Shown here piece by piece: positions 41,188 through 49,348 of a stretch of 64,000 bases of DNA. Each line of letters opens with the position of its first letter. The stretch's first letter is position 1. The DNA is from Clostridia bacterium. GTDB lineage: Bacteria; Bacillota; Clostridia; Christensenellales; Aristaeellaceae. The notes under the pieces are model-generated. The model searched no databases. It was not told where the DNA came from and saw only the letters and a program-made list of their open reading frames with translations. The position numbers and the translations under genes are program-made. Location of the stretch: positions 48,821-112,820 of the forward strand of contig JAFQOD010000022.1 of the NCBI GenBank assembly GCA_017395685.1, written 5' to 3'.

Positions 41188-42600
41188 ATGAGTATATTGC
41201 ATAAGCTGCTCAGCGTGCGGGATCATGAAAATAAGATCCTGGATCAGGAGCAAACCAAACAGCTTTATAAGAAAACCTTATCCATCGCCTGGCCCTCTAC
41301 TGTGGAAGGGGCGCTGATGAGTATCATCAGCTCCGTGGATACCATGATGGTGGGAACCCTGGGGGCCACGGCCATTGCTGCCGTGGGGCTGACATCCCAG
41401 CCCAGAATGGTCATGCTGATTCTGGCCCAGGCACTGTGCATCGGCACTACTGCGCTGTGCGCACGGAGAAAAGGGGCCCAGGATCAGCGGGGTGCCAATC
41501 AATGCCTCAATCAAAGCCTGGCCATTATCACGGTGCTGGGCGTCATTATGACGCTGGCGGGCTATTTCGGCGCTGAATGGATGGTCACCCTGGGGGGCGC
41601 AAAGGAAGATACCCTGGAAATGAGCGCCACATATTTCAGGATTATCAGCCTGGCTTTTCTGCCTGTGTGCTGGCAGCTGTGTATCTGCGCGGCCATGCGC
41701 TCCATCGGCAAAACCCGGATCACCATGGCCACCAATATTACCGCCAATCTGATCAATGTATTTCTTAATTACGGCCTGATCAACGGCAATCTGTTTTTCC
41801 CCGCCCTGGGGGTGAAGGGCGCCGCTATCGCCACTGCCTGCGGCAGCATTGCCGCCAGCATGATTTGTATCTTTGTGGTGCTCAGAAAGGGCGGCTATTT
41901 CCATCTGGCCCTGCCCAGGTTTGATAAGGTGACCATTCGCGGCCTTGCCAAGGTGGGCTCCAGCTCCATGATTGAATCAACGTGCCTGCGGCTGGGATTT
42001 CTCATCCTGGCCCGGTTGATTGCCGGTATCGGCACTGATGCCTTTGCCGCCTATCAGATTGTATCCCAGGTTACCTCCCTTTCCTTCACGCTGGGGGATG
42101 GGATCAGCGCTGCAGGCACATCCCTGGTAGGGCAGAGCCTGGGGGCCAAACGGAAGGATCTGGCCATGGCCCATGCCCGGGTGGCCAAGCGCGTGGGGTT
42201 GTTTGCGGCCCTGATCCTGATGCTTGTCATCACCCTTTTCAGCCGGCAAATTGCCTTGCTCTTCACCGATGAGGAGCAGATCATCACCGGGGTTACGGTA
42301 TCGCTGTATATGGTCATCCTTTCCATGATTCCCCAGAACGGCCGGGTGGTGCTGTCCGGTGCACTGCGGGGAGCAGGGGATGTGAAATTCGTCGCGGTCT
42401 GTGCATTGCTCAGCGTTACGCTGCTGCGGCCGGTGTTTACCTGGTTTTTCTGCTATCCCCTGGCAAGCTGGCTGCCCCAATTCCCGTATATCGCCGTGAT
42501 GGCCCCCTGGATCGCCTTCCTGATCGATTCCATCTTCCGGGATCGTCTGCTCTCCCGTCGTATCCGGCAGGGAAAATGGCTGGAAATCCGGCTGGATTAA
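41188..42600 (+). CDS. MATE family multidrug efflux protein
   Basis: A 470-residue membrane protein with 12 helices in two pseudo-repeats of the MATE/NorM fold (PSTVEGALMSIISSVDTMMVG at the first helix, GLAKVGSSSMIESTCLRLGF in the second half, GALRGAGDVKF near the end). It exports cationic drugs or metabolites in exchange for Na+ or H+. The start at 41188 has AAAGGA upstream. It is a single-gene unit. Confidence 0.93.
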   Translation: MSILHKLLSVRDHENKILDQEQTKQLYKKTLSIAWPSTVEGALMSIISSVDTMMVGTLGATAIAAVGLTSQPRMVMLILAQALCIGTTALCARRKGAQDQRGANQCLNQSLAIITVLGVIMTLAGYFGAEWMVTLGGAKEDTLEMSATYFRIISLAFLPVCWQLCICAAMRSIGKTRITMATNITANLINVFLNYGLINGNLFFPALGVKGAAIATACGSIAASMICIFVVLRKGGYFHLALPRFDKVTIRGLAKVGSSSMIESTCLRLGFLILARLIAGIGTDAFAAYQIVSQVTSLSFTLGDGISAAGTSLVGQSLGAKRKDLAMAHARVAKRVGLFAALILMLVITLFSRQIALLFTDEEQIITGVTVSLYMVILSMIPQNGRVVLSGALRGAGDVKFVAVCALLSVTLLRPVFTWFFCYPLASWLPQFPYIAVMAPWIAFLIDSIFRDRLLSRRIRQGKWLEIRLD

Positions 42601-42634
42601 GAAATATCTAAGGTGAAGTGACTGTCATGAAAAG

Positions 42635-42658
42635 GGCCCCTGCGGGATTGCAGGGGCC
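42635..42658. terminator. Hairpin between convergent MATE and anti-sigma genes
   Basis: GGCCCCTGC and GCAGGGGCC pair over 9 bp around a six-base loop, with short T-runs on both sides. It probably serves both genes. Confidence 0.65.
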
Positions 42659-42663
42659 TTTGC

Positions 42664-43659
42664 TTATGGGGCAATTCCGAGAAGCATGAACAGGGCCTGC
42701 TCATCCTCCAACGGAGCGGAATTATGGAATTGAACCTCCTGATACAGGGTGGGGCGGATTTCCACCTGTTCGGTGGAGAAGATAAACTCATTCAGGCAGG
42801 GGATCGGGGCATCCAATTCTTTACGGAGAATATGCCCGGCCCGATCGTTGGTCACAATCCGCAGGGCATTGTCCATACCGGGCGCATCCATCATTTCAAC
42901 GATGCTATCTTCTGCCAGATCGGCGCATAGATCATTGAGATCGGATTGGGTGTACAGATGGCAATAGATCATGATGCGCTGCCCATCCTCCTTTTCGAGG
43001 ATCAGATGATAGCCTGTGATCACGTCATCCTTGGGATCGGCGGTATAGCGCTGCAGGGTAATGCCCTCCGTTTCCCGGGTTTCTGCCAGGGTATATTGAC
43101 TTCCCTCCTGGCAGGCCAGGTATATTTCTGCCTTCTGGAAGGTGTAGCCCTCTGGCAAAATATGAAGGGGAGGCAGGTGGGGGGCCTTTTCCATGAAGGC
43201 CAAGAATTGATCCAGGGTGTCTGTGATCATGCTGCGGCCTCGGTAACTGATGGTGGCCGCGCCCTGGTCTTTCCAGGTGCTAACGATCAGATCCCGGCTG
43301 GGGAATTCATTGGCCAGGGCGTCGATTCTTTGGCTGATGGATTGCATCTGGTGCTGCTCTTCCAGGGCAGAGGGGCTGTTGGTGTGATAGGGTGCTTGGG
43401 TGATCTGGGGCGCTGCGATGATTTTTTCCCCTTTCCAGTTGATCTGTATCCGCCCCAGGATGCCGCCTGCCAGAGCGGCGCTGGTAAGGCCCAGAATGGC
43501 GATCAGGGCTGCCAGCAGGCCAATGGATATTCTGCGCTTCATGATGGGTTCCTCCTTCTGCAGGGGGAGGAGGGCCAGGGTATCCTGGATGCGATTGCAG
43601 GCTTCTGGGGGCAGGGGTTCATACAGGGCCTGCAGCTCTGCCTTGGAAAACTCCCTCAT
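42664..43659 (-). CDS. Membrane-bound anti-sigma factor (module 1)
   Basis: A 331-residue protein with about 40 cytoplasmic residues, one membrane helix (about 42-65: RISIGLLAALIAILGLTSAALA), and an extracellular domain of about 260 residues. The short N-terminus (MREFSKAELQALYEPLPPEA) would bind the sigma factor; it has no zinc motif. The outer domain contains a DUF4367-like part (PPLHILPEGYTFQKAEIYLACQEG). The ATG overlaps the sigma gene stop (ATGA). The outer signal is unknown. Confidence 0.82.
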   Translation of the reverse strand: MREFSKAELQALYEPLPPEACNRIQDTLALLPLQKEEPIMKRRISIGLLAALIAILGLTSAALAGGILGRIQINWKGEKIIAAPQITQAPYHTNSPSALEEQHQMQSISQRIDALANEFPSRDLIVSTWKDQGAATISYRGRSMITDTLDQFLAFMEKAPHLPPLHILPEGYTFQKAEIYLACQEGSQYTLAETRETEGITLQRYTADPKDDVITGYHLILEKEDGQRIMIYCHLYTQSDLNDLCADLAEDSIVEMMDAPGMDNALRIVTNDRAGHILRKELDAPIPCLNEFIFSTEQVEIRPTLYQEVQFHNSAPLEDEQALFMLLGIAP

Positions 43660-44123
43660 GGCATTCCCTCCTCTTCCAGTATTTTTTGTAGTTTTTTGCG
43701 GGCACGAATCAGGCGGGTTTTGAAGGCGCTCAGGCTCAGGCCCATGGCGTCGGCCCCTTCCCGATCAGTATAGCCTTCCATGAAATGCAGCAGGAAGGGC
43801 AGCCGCAGCCCTTCCGGCAGGCTGTGAATGGCCTCCTTCAGGGAAGAATCGGCCATATTTCTGGCCGGTCTTTCCGGAAGGGGATCCATGGGCAGCATCC
43901 GCATCCGCCGGCGCTGGATATTGCGGCATTCATTGATCAGAATGCGGGTGAAATAGGCCCGTTCTGTGCCGGGGTGTATTCTGGCAAGGGATCGCCAGGC
44001 GTTTACCGCAGCCTGTTGCAGGGCGTCCTGGGCATCCGGGGGATGGTGCAGGATGCTCTGGGCCAGCCGGTACAGCCCCGGCGCCATTTCCAGATACATT
44101 CGTTCAAAGGATTCTTTTTCCAC
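43656..44123 (-). CDS. ECF sigma-70 factor (module 1)
   Basis: A 155-residue sigma factor. Region 2 (ERMYLEMAPGLYRLAQSIL...DAQDALQQAAVNAWRSLARI) and region 4 with its HTH (LPEGLRLPFLLHFMEGYTDREGADAMGLSLSAFKTRLIRARKKL) are intact. The start is a GTG at 44123; the ATG at 44186 would lie on the -35 element of the ECF-type promoter at 44157-44185, so the shorter form is favoured. It is coupled to its anti-sigma gene. Confidence 0.87.
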   Translation of the reverse strand: MEKESFERMYLEMAPGLYRLAQSILHHPPDAQDALQQAAVNAWRSLARIHPGTERAYFTRILINECRNIQRRRMRMLPMDPLPERPARNMADSSLKEAIHSLPEGLRLPFLLHFMEGYTDREGADAMGLSLSAFKTRLIRARKKLQKILEEEGMP

Positions 44124-44156
44124 TGTGTTTCCCGCCTTTGGAAGATCTTCACCCTG

Positions 44157-44185
44157 TATACGATTTAGAATGGGAAAAGGATGCA
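44157..44185 (-). promoter_or_regulatory. Candidate ECF-type (autoregulatory) promoter, module 1
   Basis: On the minus strand TGCATCCTTTT (-35) is followed by CGTATA (-10) after 17 bases from the end of TGCATC. Firmicutes ECF sigma factors typically use TGxAAC-CTTTT and CGTxTA. It is 34 bases upstream of the GTG start. Confidence 0.55.
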
Positions 44186-44327
44186 TGGGGGAGAAAATGA
44201 ATTGATTACACGTTTTGAGGCGAGAACCAATGCCCCAATCTATTTTGACAAAGAGCATCATTTTGTGCAAGTATAAAGCAATGAAATGACAGCGTGCCGC
44301 CTGAAAAGCAGCACACTGTTTTTGGAT

Positions 44328-45290
44328 TCAGCCGTTTCCGGCAGTTCCGGGATCGTAGAGGATATCTTCGATCGCACCGGTATTCAGATTGATAGCCACC
44401 CAATACTGGCCATCTTTTTCGGTGAAGCCGTCATTCCCCTGCCACAGCCAGAAAAGCAGATGGGCTACGGGCTGATCATCATCAAAGGAAGCATAGGTGC
44501 TGTCCGATTCAAAGACCAGCATTTTTATCTGATCATCCGACAGGCTGTATTCCTGGGCAATGGCGTCTTTGGTCTGCTCCGCTGCCTGCTGAACGGTGAT
44601 CTTGCCCAGGGCTTCCAGCGCCCGGAGAAAGGCCTTTCGTTCCGCATCGGCCTTTTCGGCGGCCAGCAGGGCCTGATCTGCCGCCTGCTGATCCTCCGCT
44701 GTCCAGGGCCGATCCTGGAGCGCAGGGGCAGGGGTGGATTGGGCGGAGATATATCCGGTATTCATCCCGGCTGCCCTCAGCTGTTCCATGGAAGCCGCAT
44801 AATCATAGGCCAGCATTCTCAGCTGCTCCGGGCCGTAGGCTTCCGCCATCAGGCCGCCGGTAGTGGATTTTCCGTCATTGCTCCAGGTAAGGATTGCTTT
44901 GTTCCCCTCCACTACTGCGGTGTAATCCCCCATTCGATCAAAGGGAAAATCCACCCGAATAGCGGAATAGGTGATGGTGGTGATGCCTTGGTCGGTTTCC
45001 ACGGTGCGGCAGAACAGGGAGAGCAGATCCTCTGTTACGCCATATTGGGCCTCGATTTTTTGCTTGGCGATTTTTACTGCGTCATACTGAGGGGAAAAGG
45101 TGATTCCGGCTGCCAGGGCAGATACGCACAGGCAGAGGATGGCAAAGGAAAGGATCAGCGCTTTGCTCATCTTTTTCATGGTTTTTTCCTCCTTCCGGAT
45201 GGCATGCAGCACTGTCTGCTGCCGCTGCTCATCCCAGACGAGCCCGGAAAGGGCATGGTCAACGAGCCCTTGAAAATCATTGGTCTTCAT
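44328..45290 (-). CDS. Membrane-bound anti-sigma factor (module 2)
   Basis: A 320-residue protein with a short cytoplasmic N-terminus (MKTNDFQGLVDHALSGLVWDEQRQQTVLHAI), one helix at about 44-63 and an outer domain rich in Ala, Asp and Gln. The N-terminus resembles small ECF anti-sigma factors of Clostridia. AAGGAG lies before the ATG, and it overlaps the sigma gene by 14 bp. It is unrelated in its outer domain to the module 1 protein, so the two sense different things. Confidence 0.82.
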   Translation of the reverse strand: MKTNDFQGLVDHALSGLVWDEQRQQTVLHAIRKEEKTMKKMSKALILSFAILCLCVSALAAGITFSPQYDAVKIAKQKIEAQYGVTEDLLSLFCRTVETDQGITTITYSAIRVDFPFDRMGDYTAVVEGNKAILTWSNDGKSTTGGLMAEAYGPEQLRMLAYDYAASMEQLRAAGMNTGYISAQSTPAPALQDRPWTAEDQQAADQALLAAEKADAERKAFLRALEALGKITVQQAAEQTKDAIAQEYSLSDDQIKMLVFESDSTYASFDDDQPVAHLLFWLWQGNDGFTEKDGQYWVAINLNTGAIEDILYDPGTAGNG

Positions 45291-45792
45291 CGTAATACCA
45301 CTCCTTCAGCCTGTCCTTGAGGATGCTGTTAGCCCGGTTCAGCCGGCTGCGAACCTTGCCCTCAGATAGCTGCAGTGCACATGCAATCTCTTTGTTCTTC
45401 ATCCCCTGATAATACCGAAGCAGAATCAGAGCCCGGTATTTTTCGGGCAGGCTCATGACCTGGGTAAGCACCGTATCATCGGGAAAGGCAAAGGGAGCAG
45501 GCTGTTCGGGCAGCGCATCCAAATTCATCCGGCTTTGATGGCGATGCCAGGGCTTTCTCAGCATATCCCGGCAGACATTCATGGCAATGGCCGTCAGCCA
45601 GGTTTTTTCTGAGCTGTCTCCCCGAAAATTATGTATGCGCCGGTATGCCTTCAAAAATGTTTCCTGCACAGCGTCCTGGGCAAGATAAGCGTCCCGGAGA
45701 TAGAGGGCGCACATTCTCAAAAGGCTGCTGCCGTACTGTTCCATCAGCCCTTCCAAGCGGGCCTGATTCTCCCATGGGCTTTCTTGTGGCAC
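45277..45792 (-). CDS. ECF sigma-70 factor (module 2)
   Basis: A 171-residue sigma factor. Region 2 is YLRDAYLAQDAVQETFLKAYRRIHNFRGDSSEKTWLTAIAMNVCRD, with the usual W-L-xxIAxN-xxRD. Region 4 is LPEKYRALILLRYYQGMKNKEIACALQLSEGKVRSRLNRA. The start is a GTG at 45792 with AAAGGGGTGGGG upstream. It is co-translated with the anti-sigma gene. Confidence 0.9.
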   Translation of the reverse strand: MPQESPWENQARLEGLMEQYGSSLLRMCALYLRDAYLAQDAVQETFLKAYRRIHNFRGDSSEKTWLTAIAMNVCRDMLRKPWHRHQSRMNLDALPEQPAPFAFPDDTVLTQVMSLPEKYRALILLRYYQGMKNKEIACALQLSEGKVRSRLNRANSILKDRLKEWYYDEDQ

Positions 45793-45815
45793 GGTTCCCC
45801 ACCCCTTTCATTTGT

Positions 45816-45845
45816 TTAGACGGAGGAAAAGGGAAAAAACGCTGG
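45816..45845 (-). promoter_or_regulatory. Candidate ECF-type promoter, module 2
   Basis: On the minus strand CGTCTAA (45816-45822) follows a T-rich stretch after CAGCGTTTTTT, close to the ECF pattern of Firmicutes sigma V-like factors. The -35 match is weak. Confidence 0.4.
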
Positions 45846-46014
45846 AAATATGAAAATTACTTGATGGAAATATGCCGGATAGATGGATTGTACATGGGAT
45901 CATTCCCATATTCTCCAGGAGCAAATTTGCATATTACTGTAAAACTGGCGCGGCAGGATGATACCTTATGAACAGGGGCTGAAATGATCTTCAAGCCGAA
46001 TGTATGCAATACAC

Positions 46015-46044
46015 AAAAAAGCTTCCCACACAGGGAAGCTTTTT
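46015..46044 (-). terminator. Terminator of tRNA-Val
   Basis: AAAAAGCTTCCC (46016-46027) and GGGAAGCTTTTT (46033-46044) pair around ACACA; on the minus strand the U-run is TTTTTT. Confidence 0.92.
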
Positions 46045-46045
46045 A

Positions 46046-46121
46046 TGGTGGTCGCAACAGGACTCGAACCTGTGACCCCATCGATGTGAACGATGTGCTC
46101 TACCAACTGAGCCATGCGACC
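46046..46121 (-). tRNA. tRNA-Val (CAC)
   Basis: A complete minus-strand cloverleaf: acceptor GGTCGCA/TGCGACC, anticodon stem CATCG/CGATG with loop TTCACAT, CCA encoded. It stands alone with its own promoter and terminator. The stretch 45846-46014 shows nothing else. Confidence 0.96.
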
Positions 46122-46146
46122 ATGCCGTCTCTTGACGACGAAAATG

Positions 46147-46175
46147 ATTATAGCATAAGGGCGGGGAAATGTCAA
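46147..46175 (-). promoter_or_regulatory. Promoter of tRNA-Val
   Basis: On the minus strand perfect TTGACA (46170-46175), 17 bases, perfect TATAAT (46147-46152): a consensus promoter. Confidence 0.9.
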
Positions 46176-46210
46176 CGGAAAACGGAAAGAATTTTCCGAA
46201 AAAATTTCAT

Positions 46211-46239
46211 GAAAAAGCGCCGGGAATGATTCCCGGCGC
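46211..46239 (-). terminator. Terminator of the ATPase gene next to araC
   Basis: GCGCCGGGAA (46217-46226) and TTCCCGGCGC (46230-46239) form a 10-bp stem with a three-base loop; TTTTTC follows on the minus strand. Confidence 0.93.
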
Positions 46240-46263
46240 CGGATGATTCTATTTCTATTCCGA

Positions 46264-47340
46264 TCAGATAACCCGTTCCGTTTCCCCATCGAAGAGATAC
46301 ACGCTCTCCACCGGGATGGAGAAGGAAATCCGGCTATCCATTTCGGGAATTTCGAAGGGGCTTACCTTCAGGATGCATTTTTCCCCGTTCATATCCATAT
46401 AGACGTTGGCATTATCCCCCAGCATTTCGGTCAGCTCCACCATGCCCTCAAGGGTATAGGCATTTTCGGGCTTTTCCAGGGTGATGGCCTCGGGACGGAA
46501 GCCGAACACGATTTCCCTGCCCTCATATTCCTTGATCCGGTCGCCCAGCTTTTTGCCCAGATCCAGCCCCTGACCGGCCACGGTGATGCAGCCGTTTTCC
46601 ACCTTCCGGCGGATGAAATTCATGGGAGGCTCGCCGATGAAGCCGGCCACAAACATATTCCGGGGATTGAAATATACATCCCGGGGGGTGCCCACCTGCT
46701 GGATATAGCCATCCTTCATGATGACGATGCGGTCGGCCATGGTCATGGCTTCCGTTTGATCGTGGGTTACATAAATGGTGGTGGCGCCGGTTTCCCTGTG
46801 GATCTGGGTGATTTCAGAGCGCATGGTGACGCGCTGCTTGGCATCCAGATTGGAAAGGGGCTCGTCCATCAGAAAGATGCCCACCTTGCGGATGATGGAA
46901 CGGCCCACCGCCACGCGCTGCCGCTGGCCGCCAGAAAGGGCGCGGGGCATGCGATCCAGATAATCGGTGAGGCCCAGGATCCGGGCGGTTTTCTGCACCC
47001 GCTCATCAATTACATCCTCATCCACGCCCTGGAGGGACAGGCCGAAGGCCAGATTATCATACACCGTCATATTGGGGTAGAGGGCATAGCTCTGGAATAC
47101 CATGGCCACTTCCCGCTGCCGGGGGCCCCACTGATTGGCTACTTCCCCATCGATCAGGAATTCCCCTTTGCTGATATCCTCCAGGCCGGCGATCATGCGC
47201 AGGGTGGTGGATTTGCCGCAGCCGGAGGGGCCGACGAACACGATGAATTCCCCCCGCTCCGCTTCCAGATTGAAATCATGAACGGCGTGGAAACCATTGG
47301 GGTAAATTTTGTTGATATTTTTCAGGGTGAGGTATGCCAT
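46264..47340 (-). CDS. Sugar ABC importer ATPase (MsmX/UgpC type), pectin locus copy 1
   Basis: A 358-residue CUT1 ATPase with Walker A GPSGCGKST, Q-loop FQSYALYP, signature LSGGQRQR, Walker B FLMDEPLSNLDA and H-loop THDQTEA, then a TOBE domain. The start at 47340 has AAAAGGAGCG upstream. It is a single gene, divergent from the AraC regulator, and not next to permeases. It could serve several importers, as MsmX does in Bacillus, or only the pectin system, which also has its own ATPase (52146-53216). Confidence 0.93.
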   Translation of the reverse strand: MAYLTLKNINKIYPNGFHAVHDFNLEAERGEFIVFVGPSGCGKSTTLRMIAGLEDISKGEFLIDGEVANQWGPRQREVAMVFQSYALYPNMTVYDNLAFGLSLQGVDEDVIDERVQKTARILGLTDYLDRMPRALSGGQRQRVAVGRSIIRKVGIFLMDEPLSNLDAKQRVTMRSEITQIHRETGATTIYVTHDQTEAMTMADRIVIMKDGYIQQVGTPRDVYFNPRNMFVAGFIGEPPMNFIRRKVENGCITVAGQGLDLGKKLGDRIKEYEGREIVFGFRPEAITLEKPENAYTLEGMVELTEMLGDNANVYMDMNGEKCILKVSPFEIPEMDSRISFSIPVESVYLFDGETERVI

Positions 47341-47382
47341 GGCGATACGCTCCTTTTCATGGATTGGGCCGCTGGCCCGGGA

Positions 47383-47411
47383 TGGACAAAGACGGAAAGA
47401 TTTGGTATAAT
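47383..47411 (+). promoter_or_regulatory. Promoter of the AraC-type regulator gene
   Basis: TGGACA (47383-47388), 17 bases, TATAAT (47406-47411), 31 bases before the start. It overlaps a weaker minus-strand promoter (TTGGCA with TACCAA) for the ATPase gene. Confidence 0.75.
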
Positions 47412-47441
47412 TTTCTCGGCAGCATGCCAAGGGGGAATCGC

Positions 47442-48230
47442 ATGAATGATATTATCTTTGCCGGCAAGCACTATACCACCTATCGGGTGCACCGGCATCA
47501 GCACAAAACCTGGGAATTGGTTTATTGCACCGGGGATCACGGTAAATTCGTCTTTGATGGCATGGAATTGGCCTATGGCCAGGGGGATATTGTGGTCATT
47601 CCTCCGGAAATCCCCCATGAGAATGTGAGCGAAGAGGGCTTTACCAATATCTATCTGAATATTGAGGAGGCCACCCTGAGCTTCAATCGCCCGGTGCTCA
47701 TCCGGGATGACGGCAACCATTCCATCCTGCATCTGTTTTCCGATGCCTATTATCTCTTTGCCGGCGATCCGGAGCGGCGCACCGCCCTGCTTTCCGGCTA
47801 TGGCAATCTGGTGATCCGATATATGGCGGCCTATCAGGCGGCCCATCCCCGCAATCAGACGGTGGAGCAGGTGGAGCGGAGCATCCGCCAGAATTTCGGC
47901 AATGCCAATTATGAACTGGATGAAATGCTGCGCACGCTGCCCTATTGCTCTGATTACCTGTGCCGCATTTTCCGCCGGGAGGTGGGCATGACGCCCCACA
48001 AATATCTGATCAGCCTGCGGCTGCAGGCGGCGGCGGATATGCTGTGCTCCGTCTATCCGGAGGGAGGTATTACGGAGGTTTCCCGCAGCTGCGGCTTCAA
48101 AAATCCCCTGTATTTCTCCCGGATGTTCAAGCTGAAATACGGCGTATCCCCCAAAGAATACTATCAGCAGCAGTTAAGCCGGGGGGATGGCCAGAATCCG
48201 GACAGCCAGAAGATCATTCTGCCTGATTGA
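47442..48230 (+). CDS. AraC-family transcription regulator with cupin sensor domain
   Basis: A 262-residue regulator. The N-terminal cupin (HRHQHKTWELVYCTGDHGKFVFDG, GDIVVIPPEIPHEN) probably binds a sugar. The C-terminal two HTH motifs are intact (NYELDEMLRTLPYCSDYLCRIFRREVGMTPHKYL and ITEVSRSCGFKNPLYFSRMFKLKYGVSPKEY). GGGGGAA lies before the ATG. It sits between the two halves of the pectin locus, so it is the likely activator. Its 3' end overlaps the convergent GH105 gene by 17 bp. Confidence 0.93.
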   Translation: MNDIIFAGKHYTTYRVHRHQHKTWELVYCTGDHGKFVFDGMELAYGQGDIVVIPPEIPHENVSEEGFTNIYLNIEEATLSFNRPVLIRDDGNHSILHLFSDAYYLFAGDPERRTALLSGYGNLVIRYMAAYQAAHPRNQTVEQVERSIRQNFGNANYELDEMLRTLPYCSDYLCRIFRREVGMTPHKYLISLRLQAAADMLCSVYPEGGITEVSRSCGFKNPLYFSRMFKLKYGVSPKEYYQQQLSRGDGQNPDSQKIILPD

Positions 48231-49344
48231 GGCGGCGCACCTCCGTATAGCACATTACCAGCGGGGCGGCGCCCTTGGCGTCATTTTTTACAATGGGCTC
48301 GGAGATATAATAGGCATAGGTGCCGTCCCGGCGCCGGTCGCTTTCCGGGCCCAGGCCTGCCACCAGGCAGATGCCGTCCAATTGCATATCATCCCCGTCA
48401 AAGGAAAGATATTTTTCCACGATGCCGTGAAAGGTTTTCAGCCCTTTTGCGGCATATTTTTTATCCAGTGCGCCGATGCGGGCGCCCTTCATCATGGCGT
48501 AGGCCATCATGCTGCTGCCGCTGGTTTCCAGATAATTGCCTTCCCGGCCCCCCTGATCCACCACCTGATAATACATACCGGTATCGGGATCGGCATAGGG
48601 GAGGATGCCGGCCATCATTTCGGAAAGCAGGGCGGCCATTTTTTCTTTCGCTGCCCCTTCCAGGATTTCACACAGATCGGTGAGCGCCGCAGCGAACCAG
48701 CCCATGGCCCGCAGCCAGAAGGATTGGGACAGCCCCGTTTCCGGATCGGCCCAGAAGGCGCTGCGGCTGCAGTCATAGCCGTGATAGTACAGCCCTTTTT
48801 TTTCATCAAACATCCGGGCCCGCACCATTTCAATCTGGCGGAGGATATCGCTGTAATCCCCTTTTCCCAGATGCTTCTGATACAGGGCGGCAAAAACCTG
48901 GGCCATATAAATGCCATCCAGCCATACCTGATGGGGATAGATCTTCTTATGCCAGAAATTGCCTTCGGCGGTACGGGGCTGGGCATCCAGGGCGGATTGC
49001 AGCTTTTCCGCTGCCAGCCGGTATTTTTCCTTCCCCGTCATCTGATAGAGGGGGAAGAGCACCCGGCCCTCGTTGATATCATCCAGGGTCTGCTTTTCCG
49101 GCGCCCAGGTGCGGATGGAGCCGTCATCACCGATGAAGGAATCCACAAAATGCTCCACAAAATCGGAGTAACGGGCGTCCTTGCAGATTTTTGCCATTTC
49201 CAGCAGGGAAATGAGCATGCATCCATCGATATAATTCCAGGATGCGGCTTTTCCGGCCCGGGCCCGTTCGATATTCCATGCGGTATATTCCGGGGAGGAT
49301 TTTTCAATCAGCCCCAGCACATAGGCGTCAATCTTTTCGTACAT
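48214..49344 (-). CDS. Unsaturated glycuronyl hydrolase, GH105 (YteR/RhiN type)
   Basis: A 376-residue cytoplasmic enzyme of the (alpha/alpha)6 GH88/GH105 type. Motifs include AASWNYIDGCMLISLLEMAK, WLDGIYMAQVFAALY (catalytic Asp in this context), FWLRAMGWFAAALTDL and LETSGSSMMAYAMM. It hydrates and cleaves the unsaturated uronic acid at the end of pectic oligomers made by lyases. No signal peptide. The start at 49344 has AGGAGGG upstream; a longer frame has no site. It follows the GH28 gene by 4 bp and ends the operon. Confidence 0.92.
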   Translation of the reverse strand: MYEKIDAYVLGLIEKSSPEYTAWNIERARAGKAASWNYIDGCMLISLLEMAKICKDARYSDFVEHFVDSFIGDDGSIRTWAPEKQTLDDINEGRVLFPLYQMTGKEKYRLAAEKLQSALDAQPRTAEGNFWHKKIYPHQVWLDGIYMAQVFAALYQKHLGKGDYSDILRQIEMVRARMFDEKKGLYYHGYDCSRSAFWADPETGLSQSFWLRAMGWFAAALTDLCEILEGAAKEKMAALLSEMMAGILPYADPDTGMYYQVVDQGGREGNYLETSGSSMMAYAMMKGARIGALDKKYAAKGLKTFHGIVEKYLSFDGDDMQLDGICLVAGLGPESDRRRDGTYAYYISEPIVKNDAKGAAPLVMCYTEVRRLNQAE

Positions 49345-49348
49345 AAGA

